A stretch of 64,000 bases of DNA from an uncultured Pelagibacteraceae bacterium (GTDB lineage: Bacteria > Pseudomonadota > Alphaproteobacteria > Pelagibacterales > Pelagibacteraceae), in the NCBI GenBank assembly GCA_902543295.1, contig CACBXW010000004.1, forward strand, positions 62,001-126,000, in the 5' to 3' direction. Positions within the stretch are counted from its first letter, which is position 1. Each line of letters starts with the position of its first letter. The notes under the pieces were generated by a model. The model made no database searches. It was given only the letters and a program-made list of their open reading frames with translations, and was not told the origin of the DNA. The translations under genes and the position numbers were made by a program. Of this stretch, positions 41,839 through 50,419 are shown in pieces.

Positions 41839-43623
41839 ATGGCTAAAATGACAACCGAAGAAGCTTTTGTAAAAGTTTTACAAATGCATGGTATCGAACA
41901 TTCGTTTGGTATTATTGGTTCTGCATTCATGCCTATTTCTGATCTTTTCCCAGAAGCTGGAATAACTTTTTGGGACGTTGCTCACGAAACAAATGGTGGA
42001 TTGATTGCTGATGGTTACACGAGAGCAACTGGAAAAATGTCAATGGTGATTGCTCAAAATGGTCCAGGTATAACAGGACTTGTTACACCAATAAAAACTG
42101 CTTATTGGAATCACACTCCACTATTATTAGTTACACCTCAAGCTGCAAACAAAACTATGGGCCAAGGTGGTTTTCAAGAAGTAGAGCAAATGAATTTATT
42201 TAAAGACATGGTGTGTTACCAAGAAGAAGTTAGAGACCCATCAAGAATGGCAGAAGTTTTAAACAGAGTAATAGAAAAAGCATTTAGAGGTTCAGCGCCT
42301 GCGCAAATAAATGTACCAAGAGATTTTTGGACACAAGTTATAGATATAGAATTACCTCCAATTGTAAGATTTGAAAGACAAGGTGGTGGAAAAGATGCTG
42401 TTGATAGAGCGGCGAAATTATTATCAGAAGCAAAATTCCCAGTAATATTATCTGGAGCAGGAGTTGTTATAGGTGATGCCATAGATGATTGTAAAAAATT
42501 AGCAGAAAAACTTGATGCACCTGTATGTAATGGATATCAACATAACGATAGCTTTCCAGGAAGCCATCCATTAGCTGTTGGTCCATTAGGTTACAACGGA
42601 TCTAAAGCTGCAATGGAGTTAATTTCAAAAGCTGATGTAGTTTTAGCATTAGGAACAAGATTAAATCCATTTTCAACATTACCAGGATATGGAATTGATT
42701 ACTGGCCAAAAGATGCAACAATTATTCAAGTAGATATGAACCCTGATCGTATCGGTTTAACAAAGAAAGTTACAGTTGGTATTTGCGGTGATGCTAAAAT
42801 GGTAGCTCAACAAATATTGGAAAAACTTTCATCAAATGCCGGAGATAATGGTAGAGAAGATAGAAAAAATCTAATTCATCAAACAAAATCTGCATGGTTG
42901 CAAACTCTTACAAGTTTAGATCATGAGGATGATGATCCAGGAACTGTTTGGAATAAAGAAGCAAGAGAAAGAGATAAAGATAGAATGTCTCCAAGACAAG
43001 CATGGAGAGCTATTCAAGCTGGAATGCCAGAAGATGTTATAATTTCAAGCGATATTGGAAATAATTGTGCAATTGGTAATGCATACCCAACATTTGAAAA
43101 ACCAAGAAAATATCTGGCACCAGGTTTATTTGGACCATGTGGTTATGGATTTCCATCTATTCTTGGAGCAAAAATTGGGTGTCCAGATACTCCAGTTATA
43201 GGTTTTGCTGGTGATGGAGCATTTGGAATAAGTATGAATGAAATGAGTTCTTGTGCAAGAGAAGAGTGGCCTGCGATAACAATGGTAATTTTTAGAAACT
43301 ATCAATGGGGCGCAGAAAAAAGAAATTCAATATTATGGTTCGATGATAATTTTGTTGGAACAGAGTTAGATCCAGAATTAAGCTATGCAAAAGTTGCTAA
43401 TGCATGTGGATTAAAAGGTGTTATCGCAAATACAATGGAAGAAACTACTAAAGCTATCAAACAATCATGTGAAGATCAGAAAAAAGGTATTACTACATTT
43501 ATCGAAATAATTCTAAATCAAGAATTAGGTGAGCCATTCAGAAGAGATGCTATGAAAAAACCAGTTAAAGTAGCTGGCATAAGCAAGAGCGATATGAAGC
43601 CTCAAAAGTCTCTTGTTAGTTGA
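41839..43623 (+). CDS. xsc: Sulfoacetaldehyde acetyltransferase
   Basis: A 594-residue ThDP enzyme of standard Xsc length. It carries the Glu-containing N-terminal FWDVAHETNGGLIADGYTRA near 42-61, the NGPGITGLVTPIKTAYWNHT block near 75-94, and the cofactor motif GDGAFGISMNEM running to IFRNYQWGAEKRN. It converts sulfoacetaldehyde and phosphate into acetyl phosphate and sulfite in the cytoplasm. It would receive product from the taurine aminotransferase and feed the Pta at 918-1829. An AGAAGGA ribosome site precedes it. A 57-90 bp divergent promoter region is shared with suyAB. Confidence 0.95.
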   Translation: MAKMTTEEAFVKVLQMHGIEHSFGIIGSAFMPISDLFPEAGITFWDVAHETNGGLIADGYTRATGKMSMVIAQNGPGITGLVTPIKTAYWNHTPLLLVTPQAANKTMGQGGFQEVEQMNLFKDMVCYQEEVRDPSRMAEVLNRVIEKAFRGSAPAQINVPRDFWTQVIDIELPPIVRFERQGGGKDAVDRAAKLLSEAKFPVILSGAGVVIGDAIDDCKKLAEKLDAPVCNGYQHNDSFPGSHPLAVGPLGYNGSKAAMELISKADVVLALGTRLNPFSTLPGYGIDYWPKDATIIQVDMNPDRIGLTKKVTVGICGDAKMVAQQILEKLSSNAGDNGREDRKNLIHQTKSAWLQTLTSLDHEDDDPGTVWNKEARERDKDRMSPRQAWRAIQAGMPEDVIISSDIGNNCAIGNAYPTFEKPRKYLAPGLFGPCGYGFPSILGAKIGCPDTPVIGFAGDGAFGISMNEMSSCAREEWPAITMVIFRNYQWGAEKRNSILWFDDNFVGTELDPELSYAKVANACGLKGVIANTMEETTKAIKQSCEDQKKGITTFIEIILNQELGEPFRRDAMKKPVKVAGISKSDMKPQKSLVS

Positions 43624-43660
43624 GATTAGTAAAATTTAATTATAAAAATTTAATTTACAG

Positions 43661-43867
43661 ATGAGTAATAATTTAAAAGTTTCAATAATTATAATACTTG
43701 GAGTGATAGCATTGTATATGTCAACTCAGTATTATTCAGGTTTTAATAAAAGTAAAACTATTAAAGCGTGTATAATTGGAAAAGCTGAATTAGATTCGAA
43801 TAAACCTGAGAGCGAAAGACTCTCTGCTGATGAAGTTAAAAAATTTTGTGAAGATCAAATAAAATGA
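43661..43867 (+). CDS. Small single-span protein, unknown
   Basis: A 68-residue protein with one hydrophobic helix (about 8-21) at the N-terminus, then a polar domain with two Cys (KACIIGKAE and VKKFCEDQ) that could form a disulfide if periplasmic. It follows xsc after 37 bp and overlaps the next gene by 4 bp (ATGA), so it is probably translated with the aminotransferase. No family recognised. Confidence 0.6.
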   Translation: MSNNLKVSIIIILGVIALYMSTQYYSGFNKSKTIKACIIGKAELDSNKPESERLSADEVKKFCEDQIK

Positions 43868-45012
43868 TGAAAAAATCAAAAAGATCAGATGTTGATCCAT
43901 TTATAGTAATGGATGTAATGGAGTCAGCAAGAATTGCAGAGGAAAAAGGTAAAGATATAATTCATATGGAGGTAGGGCAGCCAGGAACACCAGCACCTAA
44001 GATTGCAAAAGATTATATTACGAATGAGATAAATAAAAACAATCTAGGTTACACAGTATCACTTGGTCTACCAGCTCTAAGAACAAAAATTTCAAAGTTA
44101 TATGGAGATTGGTATAATTTAGATTTAAATCCAAATAGAATAGTAGTTACAACAGGTTCCTCTGGAGCTTTTATATTATCTTTTTCAGCATTGTTTGATA
44201 GTGGAGACAGAGTTGGAATTGGATCTCCAAGTTATCCTAGCTATAGACAAATACTTAAATCACTAAGTTTGGAAACTGTAGATATTCAAACCAAACTTCA
44301 AAATAGATTTCAACCTATACCAGAAGATATTACAAATAATAATTTAAATGGAATTCTTGTTGCATCACCTGCAAATCCAACTGGGTCTATGTTGAATAAA
44401 CAATCTTTAGAAAATTTAATTAATACTGCAAATGAGAATAATGTGAGTTTTATTAGTGATGAAATTTATCATGGAATTCAATATGAAAATAATCCAACAT
44501 CAGCTCTAGAGATTACAGATAATTGCTATGTAATTAATTCTTTTTCAAAATACTTTTCCATGACTGGCTGGCGAATAGGTTGGATGGTTGTACCAGATGA
44601 TCATGTTAGACAAGTAGAAAGACTTTCACAAAATTTGTTTGTTTGTCCTCCACACGCAAGTCAAGTTACAGCTCTTGCTTCTTTAGATGCAAATGAAGAG
44701 TTACAATCGAATGTTGAGGTATATAAAAAAAATAGAGAGATACTTTTAGAAGAATTACCGAAAGCAGGATTAAAAAAGTTTTCACCACCTGATGGAGCTT
44801 TTTATATTTATGTTGATATATCTGAATATTCAAATGATAGCTTAGCTTTTTGTAAAAAAGTTTTAGATGAAGCAAATGTTGCGATAACACCAGGAATTGA
44901 TTTTGATCAAAAAAGAGGAAATTCTACTATCCGATTCTCATATGCTAGAAGCACAAAAGATATAATTGAAGGAGCTAAGAGAATTAAAGATTTTATGTCT
45001 AAAAATTATTAA
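43864..45012 (+). CDS. Class I/II PLP-dependent aminotransferase
   Basis: A 382-residue fold-type-I enzyme of the aspartate aminotransferase superfamily. It has GQPGTPAPK near 38-46, the ASPANPTGSM loop near 167-176, Asp199 in FISDEIYHG, the Schiff-base Lys229 in SFSKYFSMTGWRIGW and a C-terminal Arg in TIRFSYARS. The natural amino donor cannot be told; being downstream of xsc it could act on a sulfonated amino acid such as cysteate, but aspartate, alanine or aromatic substrates are equally possible. A second ATG at 43867 is also possible. Confidence 0.87.
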   Translation: MMKKSKRSDVDPFIVMDVMESARIAEEKGKDIIHMEVGQPGTPAPKIAKDYITNEINKNNLGYTVSLGLPALRTKISKLYGDWYNLDLNPNRIVVTTGSSGAFILSFSALFDSGDRVGIGSPSYPSYRQILKSLSLETVDIQTKLQNRFQPIPEDITNNNLNGILVASPANPTGSMLNKQSLENLINTANENNVSFISDEIYHGIQYENNPTSALEITDNCYVINSFSKYFSMTGWRIGWMVVPDDHVRQVERLSQNLFVCPPHASQVTALASLDANEELQSNVEVYKKNREILLEELPKAGLKKFSPPDGAFYIYVDISEYSNDSLAFCKKVLDEANVAITPGIDFDQKRGNSTIRFSYARSTKDIIEGAKRIKDFMSKNY

Positions 45013-45251
45013 ATGGGGTCAGCTCAATTGGTTATTACCAAAAGAGCTCCCCATATTTATGCCATTTTGGCCAAATCCATCAAATGGATTTAGTTTGTGT
45101 TATTTTTAATATGTGATATCTCACCAGCTAAGTGTCAGGTGGCGTTATTCTAAGCATTTGCACCTCCTTCACTTATAAAAATAAGTTTAAGGAAGGTTGT
45201 ATTCAACAAATTTATTTCTATTTTTTATAAATATATTATTTGAATACAACC
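45013..45251. ncRNA. Gene-free structured stretch, candidate non-coding RNA
   Basis: Between 45012 and 45361 no convincing long gene exists. Instead a series of strong inverted repeats appears: 45013-45054 (three stacked stems, closing ATGGGG/CCCCAT), 45073-45091 (8-bp stem, 3-base loop), alternative stems using AGGTG 45137-45141 with either CACC 45122-45125 or CACCT 45161-45165, a CCTCCTT/AAGGAAGG hairpin around 45163-45196, and a perfect 12-bp repeat 45195-45206 / 45240-45251. The strand and boundaries are not known. The first hairpin may partly serve as terminator for the aminotransferase. Confidence 0.45.
45128..45157 (-). CDS. Possible 9-codon leader-like micro-ORF with perfect ribosome site
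   Basis: On the minus strand AAGGAGGTG lies 5 bases before an ATG that opens MLRITPPDT and then stops. The Shine-Dalgarno is the strongest in the window. The micro-ORF sits inside mutually exclusive stems, as leader peptides do, but the next gene on that strand is far away, so a leader role is not obvious. It may be a chance product of a structured RNA. Confidence 0.25.
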   Translation of the reverse strand: MLRITPPDT

Positions 45252-45360
45252 TATCTCTTTAGTAGATTCTCGATATCAAAATAATTAAAATATTCCCAAA
45301 CTCTTAAATGAAACTTATGTCACAGAGACAGATAATAAATATATTTGTAATTAAAATCTC

Positions 45361-45552
45361 ATGAAAACAATATTTGTTATTGGATCAAAAAAACATACTC
45401 TGAAGTACACAAGAAAAATGCCAGAGGGTGAAGTTAAGAAAATGAAATCTTTTGTTACAAACAAAGGACAAAAACTAGAAAAAACCTCAAAATTTAAAAT
45501 TTTAAAAGTCTCAGACGACAAAACTTCAAGAACTTTCAAAATCAGTCTTTAA
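45361..45552 (+). CDS. Small basic protein, unknown
   Basis: A 63-residue, Lys-rich protein starting MKTIFVIGSKKHTLKYTRKM, predicted soluble with beta-strand-like alternation. It precedes the photolyase by 8 bp and is likely co-transcribed with it. No membrane span, no cysteine and no recognised family. The clean frame, position and lack of overlap suggest a real gene. Confidence 0.55.
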   Translation: MKTIFVIGSKKHTLKYTRKMPEGEVKKMKSFVTNKGQKLEKTSKFKILKVSDDKTSRTFKISL

Positions 45553-45560
45553 TTATTAAA

Positions 45561-47018
45561 ATGAACAAAATCGTATGGTTCAGGAACGATCTACGTATAT
45601 CTAATAATGATGCATTTAATGAAGCCTCAAAATCAGGAAAGATTTTACCAATTTACATATTTGATAAAGAATATCACAAATTACCTACATCAAGCTCATT
45701 TCATCTAGATTTTTTAAAATCATCACTAGAAGATTTGTCAAAAACACTCAGTGAAAAATATAGTGCTAAACTCAATATATATTATGGAGAGACGTTAGAA
45801 ATTTTAAGTCATTTAACTGATAAATTTAAAATAAATGAGGTTTATTCAAATATAATATTCAAGAACATGTATATAACTAACTTAGATAAAGAAGTTAGTT
45901 TTTTATTTAAAGAAAAAAATATTAATTGGAAAATATCAAATCAATTTGGTGTTCAACTAAATCATAGAATTAGAAATAAATGGTCATATAATTGGAATAA
46001 ATTTATAGATAGTGAAAGCGTTAATTCAAATTTAAATTGTGAGTTTATTTCAGATAATTATGTAGAGGATTTATCGAAAGTAGAAACAAACAATTTAGAA
46101 AATGGAAAAATTCAGATTGGTGGAAGACAAAAAGCACTCCAACTTTTAGATACTTTTCTTAATGACAGATCAGAAAATTACCAAAAAGAAATGTCTTCGC
46201 CGATAACAGGAGAAACTTCATGTTCTAGATTAAGCCCTCATATTGCATTCGGAAATATTTCTATTAAAGAAATTTTTAAAAAAACTAACGATAAGTTAAA
46301 ATCCAATTTATCTTTTTCAAAAAAGAAATCCTTAATTGCTTTTAAAAGTCGATTAGCCTGGCACTGTCATTTTATTCAAAAGTTATATGATGAACCAGAA
46401 ATTGAATTTAGAAATATGAATAGCGCTTATAATGGAATAAGAGAAAATGATTTTAATGAAGATTATCATTTAGCATGGAAAAATGGAACTACTGGTTATC
46501 CGTTTGTTGATGCTTGTATGAGGTACCTCAGAACTAATGGATGGATTAATTTTAGAATGAGAGCAATGTTAGTTTCATTTGCTTCTTATCAATTATGGCT
46601 TGATTGGAAAAAAACATCAAAACATTTAGCAAAATTATTTACAGATTATGAGCCGGGTATTCATTATTCACAGTTTCAAATGCAATCAGGAACAACAGGA
46701 ATAAATTCAATAAGAATTTACAATCCAATTAAACAATCAATTGATCAAGATCCTACAGGAGATTTTATAAAAAAATGGGTTCCAGAATTAATAAAAGTTC
46801 CAGGAAAATTAGTTCATGAACCATGGAAATTAACATTCATTGAACAAAAGGGAATAAATTTGGAAGTTGGTAAAGATTATCCTTCACCTATAGTTGATAA
46901 TAAAATATCTACTAAAATTGCTAAGGAAAAAATCTGGAATATTAAGAAAACAACAGAAGCAAAAGTTATTTCAGCTGAAGTATTAAAAAAACACGCTAGT
47001 TTATCTCAAAGAAGATAA
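45561..47018 (+). CDS. phr: Deoxyribodipyrimidine photolyase/cryptochrome family protein
   Basis: A 485-residue flavoprotein. The N-terminal antenna domain starts IVWFRNDLRISNNDAFNEA (about 3-21). The FAD domain has SRLSPHIAFGNISIKEIF near 221-238, KSRLAWHCHFIQKL, and NGTTGYPFVDACMRYLRTNGW near 307-327. It repairs UV dimers using light. An oddity is that the region after DYEPGIHY reads SQFQMQSGTTG, where classical class I photolyases have an NGGWQW-type motif, so a Trp near FAD is missing. It belongs with diverged marine photolyases or cryptochrome-like forms; dimer or 6-4 specificity is uncertain. Confidence 0.88.
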   Translation: MNKIVWFRNDLRISNNDAFNEASKSGKILPIYIFDKEYHKLPTSSSFHLDFLKSSLEDLSKTLSEKYSAKLNIYYGETLEILSHLTDKFKINEVYSNIIFKNMYITNLDKEVSFLFKEKNINWKISNQFGVQLNHRIRNKWSYNWNKFIDSESVNSNLNCEFISDNYVEDLSKVETNNLENGKIQIGGRQKALQLLDTFLNDRSENYQKEMSSPITGETSCSRLSPHIAFGNISIKEIFKKTNDKLKSNLSFSKKKSLIAFKSRLAWHCHFIQKLYDEPEIEFRNMNSAYNGIRENDFNEDYHLAWKNGTTGYPFVDACMRYLRTNGWINFRMRAMLVSFASYQLWLDWKKTSKHLAKLFTDYEPGIHYSQFQMQSGTTGINSIRIYNPIKQSIDQDPTGDFIKKWVPELIKVPGKLVHEPWKLTFIEQKGINLEVGKDYPSPIVDNKISTKIAKEKIWNIKKTTEAKVISAEVLKKHASLSQRR

Positions 47019-47021
47019 AAT

Positions 47022-47159
47022 TTAATTACCGTAAGGAATTCCAACTAATTTTCCATTTTCATTATAAAAATAAAAAAAGTTAGGGTTTATCACTTTTGGC
47101 TTTTTTGAAAGCGTTTTAGATTTATTTATTGATTTGTTTTTTTTTAATTTACGTTTCAC
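47022..47159 (-). CDS. Possible small basic protein (GTG start)
   Basis: In the 252-bp gap after the photolyase, a minus-strand frame from GTG 47159 encodes 45 residues: a Lys/Ser/Asn-rich basic first half, then a NPNFFYFYNENGKLVGIPYG segment. AGAAGG precedes the GTG with very short spacing. The patterned C-terminus looks like a conserved peptide rather than random sequence, but the start is weak. Confidence 0.4.
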   Translation of the reverse strand: MKRKLKKNKSINKSKTLSKKPKVINPNFFYFYNENGKLVGIPYGN

Positions 47160-47270
47160 ACCTTCTTAATACTAAAAAAAAATAGGTAAACTATTGATAA
47201 CTTTTCAACCCAGATATGCATTTATTTTTAATCAATAAATTCAAATTAAGTATATCTATTCATTCAACAT

Positions 47271-49862
47271 ATGAAATTATCTGAATTGTTTGAGCAAAAT
47301 GGCTTTGATCTAGAAAATCTAAAAGAATCTTTTGATTTAATAGATGGAATATCAAAACATATAATAGCTGAAAGTGATGAAGTTTTAGCAAAGCAGCATC
47401 AAATTTCAGAAAACATTTATTTTTTAATTAAAGGCAAAGCTACATTTACCAAGTATTTTGAAACAAAATCTATAACCTTTGCAAAAATAACAAAGCCTGC
47501 AACACCATTAGGTATATCTGGACTTAATCAACCCAATAGATTTATGGGTGAAATATTTATTGAAGGTGGAACAGAATATATCTCGATAAAACTAAATGAT
47601 TTAAGAGATTTACAACAAAAAAATAGTAAACTTATATCAACATTATACTCAGCCATTTCGTTTTTTTCTTTCCAACTGCTTGTCTCTTCAAGAAATTTAA
47701 ACACTTTGTACAAAGATGATGAAATACAAATTTCTCCAGGCATCCCATCAGAAAAAAGTATTACAAATATACATAGAATTAAATCTGCTACTTTTTTTTC
47801 AACACTTAATGATGATGACTTAGAAAAGTTTATTAAATTAGGTAATATTAAGATGTATTCATCAAATCAATATATAGTTAAAGAGGGAGATGTTTCTAAA
47901 GGTTTAAAGATATTATTAAGTGGTAAAGTTGATGGTTTATTTCATAATTTTATTAATGGAAAAATAAGAAGAAATTTTAGAACTCTAACTAGAGCTGGTA
48001 TTGCATTAACTTTATCTTCAGGAAAAGGAGATTTTTTTAATCCATATACAATTAAATCTACCAGGGATACAAAAGTTTTACATATTTCTAACGAAGCACT
48101 TGAAAATCTGATTATTTCTGACCCTGAATTATCAATAAAGATTTTCAAAAGACAATTGTGGCAGCTAGGACGTTTCCAACAAAGTGCAACTGGTCTAACA
48201 AAATATTCAGCAGAAAACGAATTAGAATTTGTTAATTTATTATTGAAAGATAATACCGCAAGAATACCTGCTAGCTCTAAGTTATATAGTATTCCACATT
48301 TATTGAAGAGTACTCATACTTATGCAATGGCATTTGATGTTGTTTACGAACTAATTATTAAAGGAAATGAGATAGAAAAATCATTATCTAGTTTAATAAA
48401 AGATACCTTAAATAATTTAGAAAGAGAGTCTCGTTTCCACAGCCAATTAAATATTATTTATAATAGAGTTTCAAATTCTTCTAGTAATTCAGATAAAACA
48501 AAATTAAGAGAGTTAACCAATTCAAATTTCACCAAAGCTTTTGATAATGTTAAATATGTAATTAAGGGTTGGGAAAATTTGCCAGATGAACCAACAAATA
48601 TTTTTTTCTACAATCACTTAGCAGCTATAGATGATAATCAGCTTGCAAATGGGCATTCATTTTCAATCGACAGTCATTTCATCAGTTCAAAAATATTACA
48701 TCCAAAATATAATGATGGAGGCCAACGTATCGTTAGAACAAGTCGGAACACAGAATTTTGGAGATATAATTACTATGAAAATTTAGATTACATTTTTGTT
48801 CATACCCCAGAGTCTGATAAATTGGACGAAAGCGAAGAGGAAAAGAAATTAAGAAAACAAAAGCTTTTTGATGAAGCTCAAAAGGTATTTAATCAAAAAC
48901 AACCGATTGTAATTGCCCCCGAAGGAACATCAGAAACAGAAGATAATAAAACAGTAACTTCCCCAGGACCATTTAAGGCTGGAGCTTTTAACCTTGCATT
49001 TAAACTTAACCCAAAACCAAAACTTATTCCAATTGCCCTTGCTAATTTTGATTATCCAGTTTCTAAAACAATATATTCAGCAGTTATTAAGGAGCCAATA
49101 ACTATAAGTGATCATGTCAAAGATCCAGAAAATCAAGATGAAATGAAAAGCTTCTTAGATAATTACAGAACCATATTTAGATCTTATGTAGAAGAAGCTA
49201 TTGATTTGGCTAAAAATGTTCAAGACAACATTGATAAAATAGAGAATTTGAAAACTAATGTAAATTTAGTCAGTCCAGTTGAAGAAGAGTTTGAGCTCGA
49301 CGTTAGAGAATTAGAACATAATTCTTTTCAACAGACAAAAACAAATAACAGTGTTGCTTTGTATGGTAGTTCAACTTTTAAAATGTGGGATAATGCCAAA
49401 AACGATTTATCAATAAATAATCTTTATAATTTAGGTTTTGGTGGCTCAACCCTAGTCTCTTGTAGAAGATATTTTGATAGATTGGTTGCTCCTTTAAACC
49501 CATCTAATCTTTTCTTTTATGCCGGAGATAATGACATTGGTTATGGAATGGATAGCGATGAATTGTTAAAAGAATTTTTATTATTTTCTAATCAAGTTGA
49601 AGAAAAACTACCAAGAGCGAAATGTTTTTTTATATCTATTAAACCCAGTCCTTTTAGGAGAGATCTTATGACAACAATTTTAGATGCTAATTCAAAGATA
49701 AAAAAACGCTTAACTGATTTAAAAATGTGGGATTATGTTGATATTACAACACCCATGATAAATGCAGGTTATGATAAGTTTTACGATGAAGATCCTCTAC
49801 ATATGAACGAACTTGGATATAGTTTGTTAAGTAAGCTTGTAAGAGACAAAATTTATAATTAA
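47271..49862 (+). CDS. cNMP-binding-like / PlsC acyltransferase / SGNH hydrolase fusion protein
   Basis: An 863-residue multidomain protein. Residues ~25-130 and ~170-300 are two cyclic-nucleotide-binding-like (Crp-type) domains. Residues ~430-640 form a glycerolphosphate acyltransferase-like domain with N448-H449-x4-D454 and the APEGT motif at 549-553. Residues ~690-863 are an SGNH/GDSL hydrolase with GSS at 699-701, GFGGS near 722-726, GDND at 752-755 and the catalytic DPLH at 841-844. No membrane helix or signal peptide is evident. A role in regulated phospholipid or acyl-chain remodelling is inferred from the domains; the cNMP domains lack an obvious phosphate-binding cassette, so ligand binding is unsure. 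Confidence 0.75.
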   Translation: MKLSELFEQNGFDLENLKESFDLIDGISKHIIAESDEVLAKQHQISENIYFLIKGKATFTKYFETKSITFAKITKPATPLGISGLNQPNRFMGEIFIEGGTEYISIKLNDLRDLQQKNSKLISTLYSAISFFSFQLLVSSRNLNTLYKDDEIQISPGIPSEKSITNIHRIKSATFFSTLNDDDLEKFIKLGNIKMYSSNQYIVKEGDVSKGLKILLSGKVDGLFHNFINGKIRRNFRTLTRAGIALTLSSGKGDFFNPYTIKSTRDTKVLHISNEALENLIISDPELSIKIFKRQLWQLGRFQQSATGLTKYSAENELEFVNLLLKDNTARIPASSKLYSIPHLLKSTHTYAMAFDVVYELIIKGNEIEKSLSSLIKDTLNNLERESRFHSQLNIIYNRVSNSSSNSDKTKLRELTNSNFTKAFDNVKYVIKGWENLPDEPTNIFFYNHLAAIDDNQLANGHSFSIDSHFISSKILHPKYNDGGQRIVRTSRNTEFWRYNYYENLDYIFVHTPESDKLDESEEEKKLRKQKLFDEAQKVFNQKQPIVIAPEGTSETEDNKTVTSPGPFKAGAFNLAFKLNPKPKLIPIALANFDYPVSKTIYSAVIKEPITISDHVKDPENQDEMKSFLDNYRTIFRSYVEEAIDLAKNVQDNIDKIENLKTNVNLVSPVEEEFELDVRELEHNSFQQTKTNNSVALYGSSTFKMWDNAKNDLSINNLYNLGFGGSTLVSCRRYFDRLVAPLNPSNLFFYAGDNDIGYGMDSDELLKEFLLFSNQVEEKLPRAKCFFISIKPSPFRRDLMTTILDANSKIKKRLTDLKMWDYVDITTPMINAGYDKFYDEDPLHMNELGYSLLSKLVRDKIYN

Positions 49863-49870
49863 TATTTTTA

Positions 49871-50419
49871 ATGAGTTTTAAAAAATATCTATGGAAATGT
49901 AGATTGTTAGTCATCAATACACCTAATTACAGTCATCCAGAATATAAAAGATCAAAAGATTTGTATCAAAAAGAAATTAAAGGCTTTCACAAAAGATATA
50001 TAAAATTAGTTACAAAATTAGATAAATCAAAAAAATTTAAAGTTACTTTAATTGGTTTTGATGGCACAATAAAAATTGAGTTAGATAAAACATATACAAA
50101 AAAAATCTTTGAAATAGTTGATAAAATGCCAATGAATAAACTAATCAAAGATAAAAAATTTAAACCATTAAACCTTTCTTTATTTTCAGATTATAAACCA
50201 GAGACAACCTTAAAAGGTTTAGGTTTTAAAGATAAGGAAAAAGCATTGTTTACTGTTTCAGCTATAAAAAAAAGACCAATAAAATATCAAGTAAATGTTA
50301 TTGCAACTATGCTAGGTAGGGCTAAAAATCATCCAAATAAAACAAATGATATGAATGATGCAATAATTGTATTTAGCAAATGGATGGAAAATTATAAGAA
50401 AAATAAAAAAAATGATTGA
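49871..50419 (+). CDS. DUF4174-like protein with extra C-terminal module
   Basis: A 182-residue protein, very Lys-rich. Residues ~5-95 (WKCRLLVINTPN near 8-19, then TLIGFDGTIKIELDKTYTKK and IVDKMPM) resemble DUF4174, a thioredoxin-like family of unknown role. Residues ~105-182 (LFSDYKPETTLKGLGFKDKE onward to FSKWMENYKK) are a second module I do not recognise. The start lies 8 bp after the acyltransferase fusion gene, so they are likely co-transcribed. Only one Cys (in WKCR), so no redox pair. Confidence 0.6.
   Translation: MSFKKYLWKCRLLVINTPNYSHPEYKRSKDLYQKEIKGFHKRYIKLVTKLDKSKKFKVTLIGFDGTIKIELDKTYTKKIFEIVDKMPMNKLIKDKKFKPLNLSLFSDYKPETTLKGLGFKDKEKALFTVSAIKKRPIKYQVNVIATMLGRAKNHPNKTNDMNDAIIVFSKWMENYKKNKKND

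Noticed and set aside
44666..44890. 74-codon minus-strand frame inside the aminotransferase
   Set aside because: Antisense shadow of a conserved PLP enzyme, low-complexity Leu/His/Tyr composition.
45013..45251. Circularly permuted tmRNA or other known housekeeping RNA
   Set aside because: No tRNA-like T-arm, CCA end, tag reading frame, or RNase P, SRP or 6S core could be found, so it stays unnamed.
45351..45539. 62-codon minus-strand frame opposite the small basic protein
   Set aside because: Mirror frame of the plus-strand gene that is better placed before the photolyase; no ribosome site.
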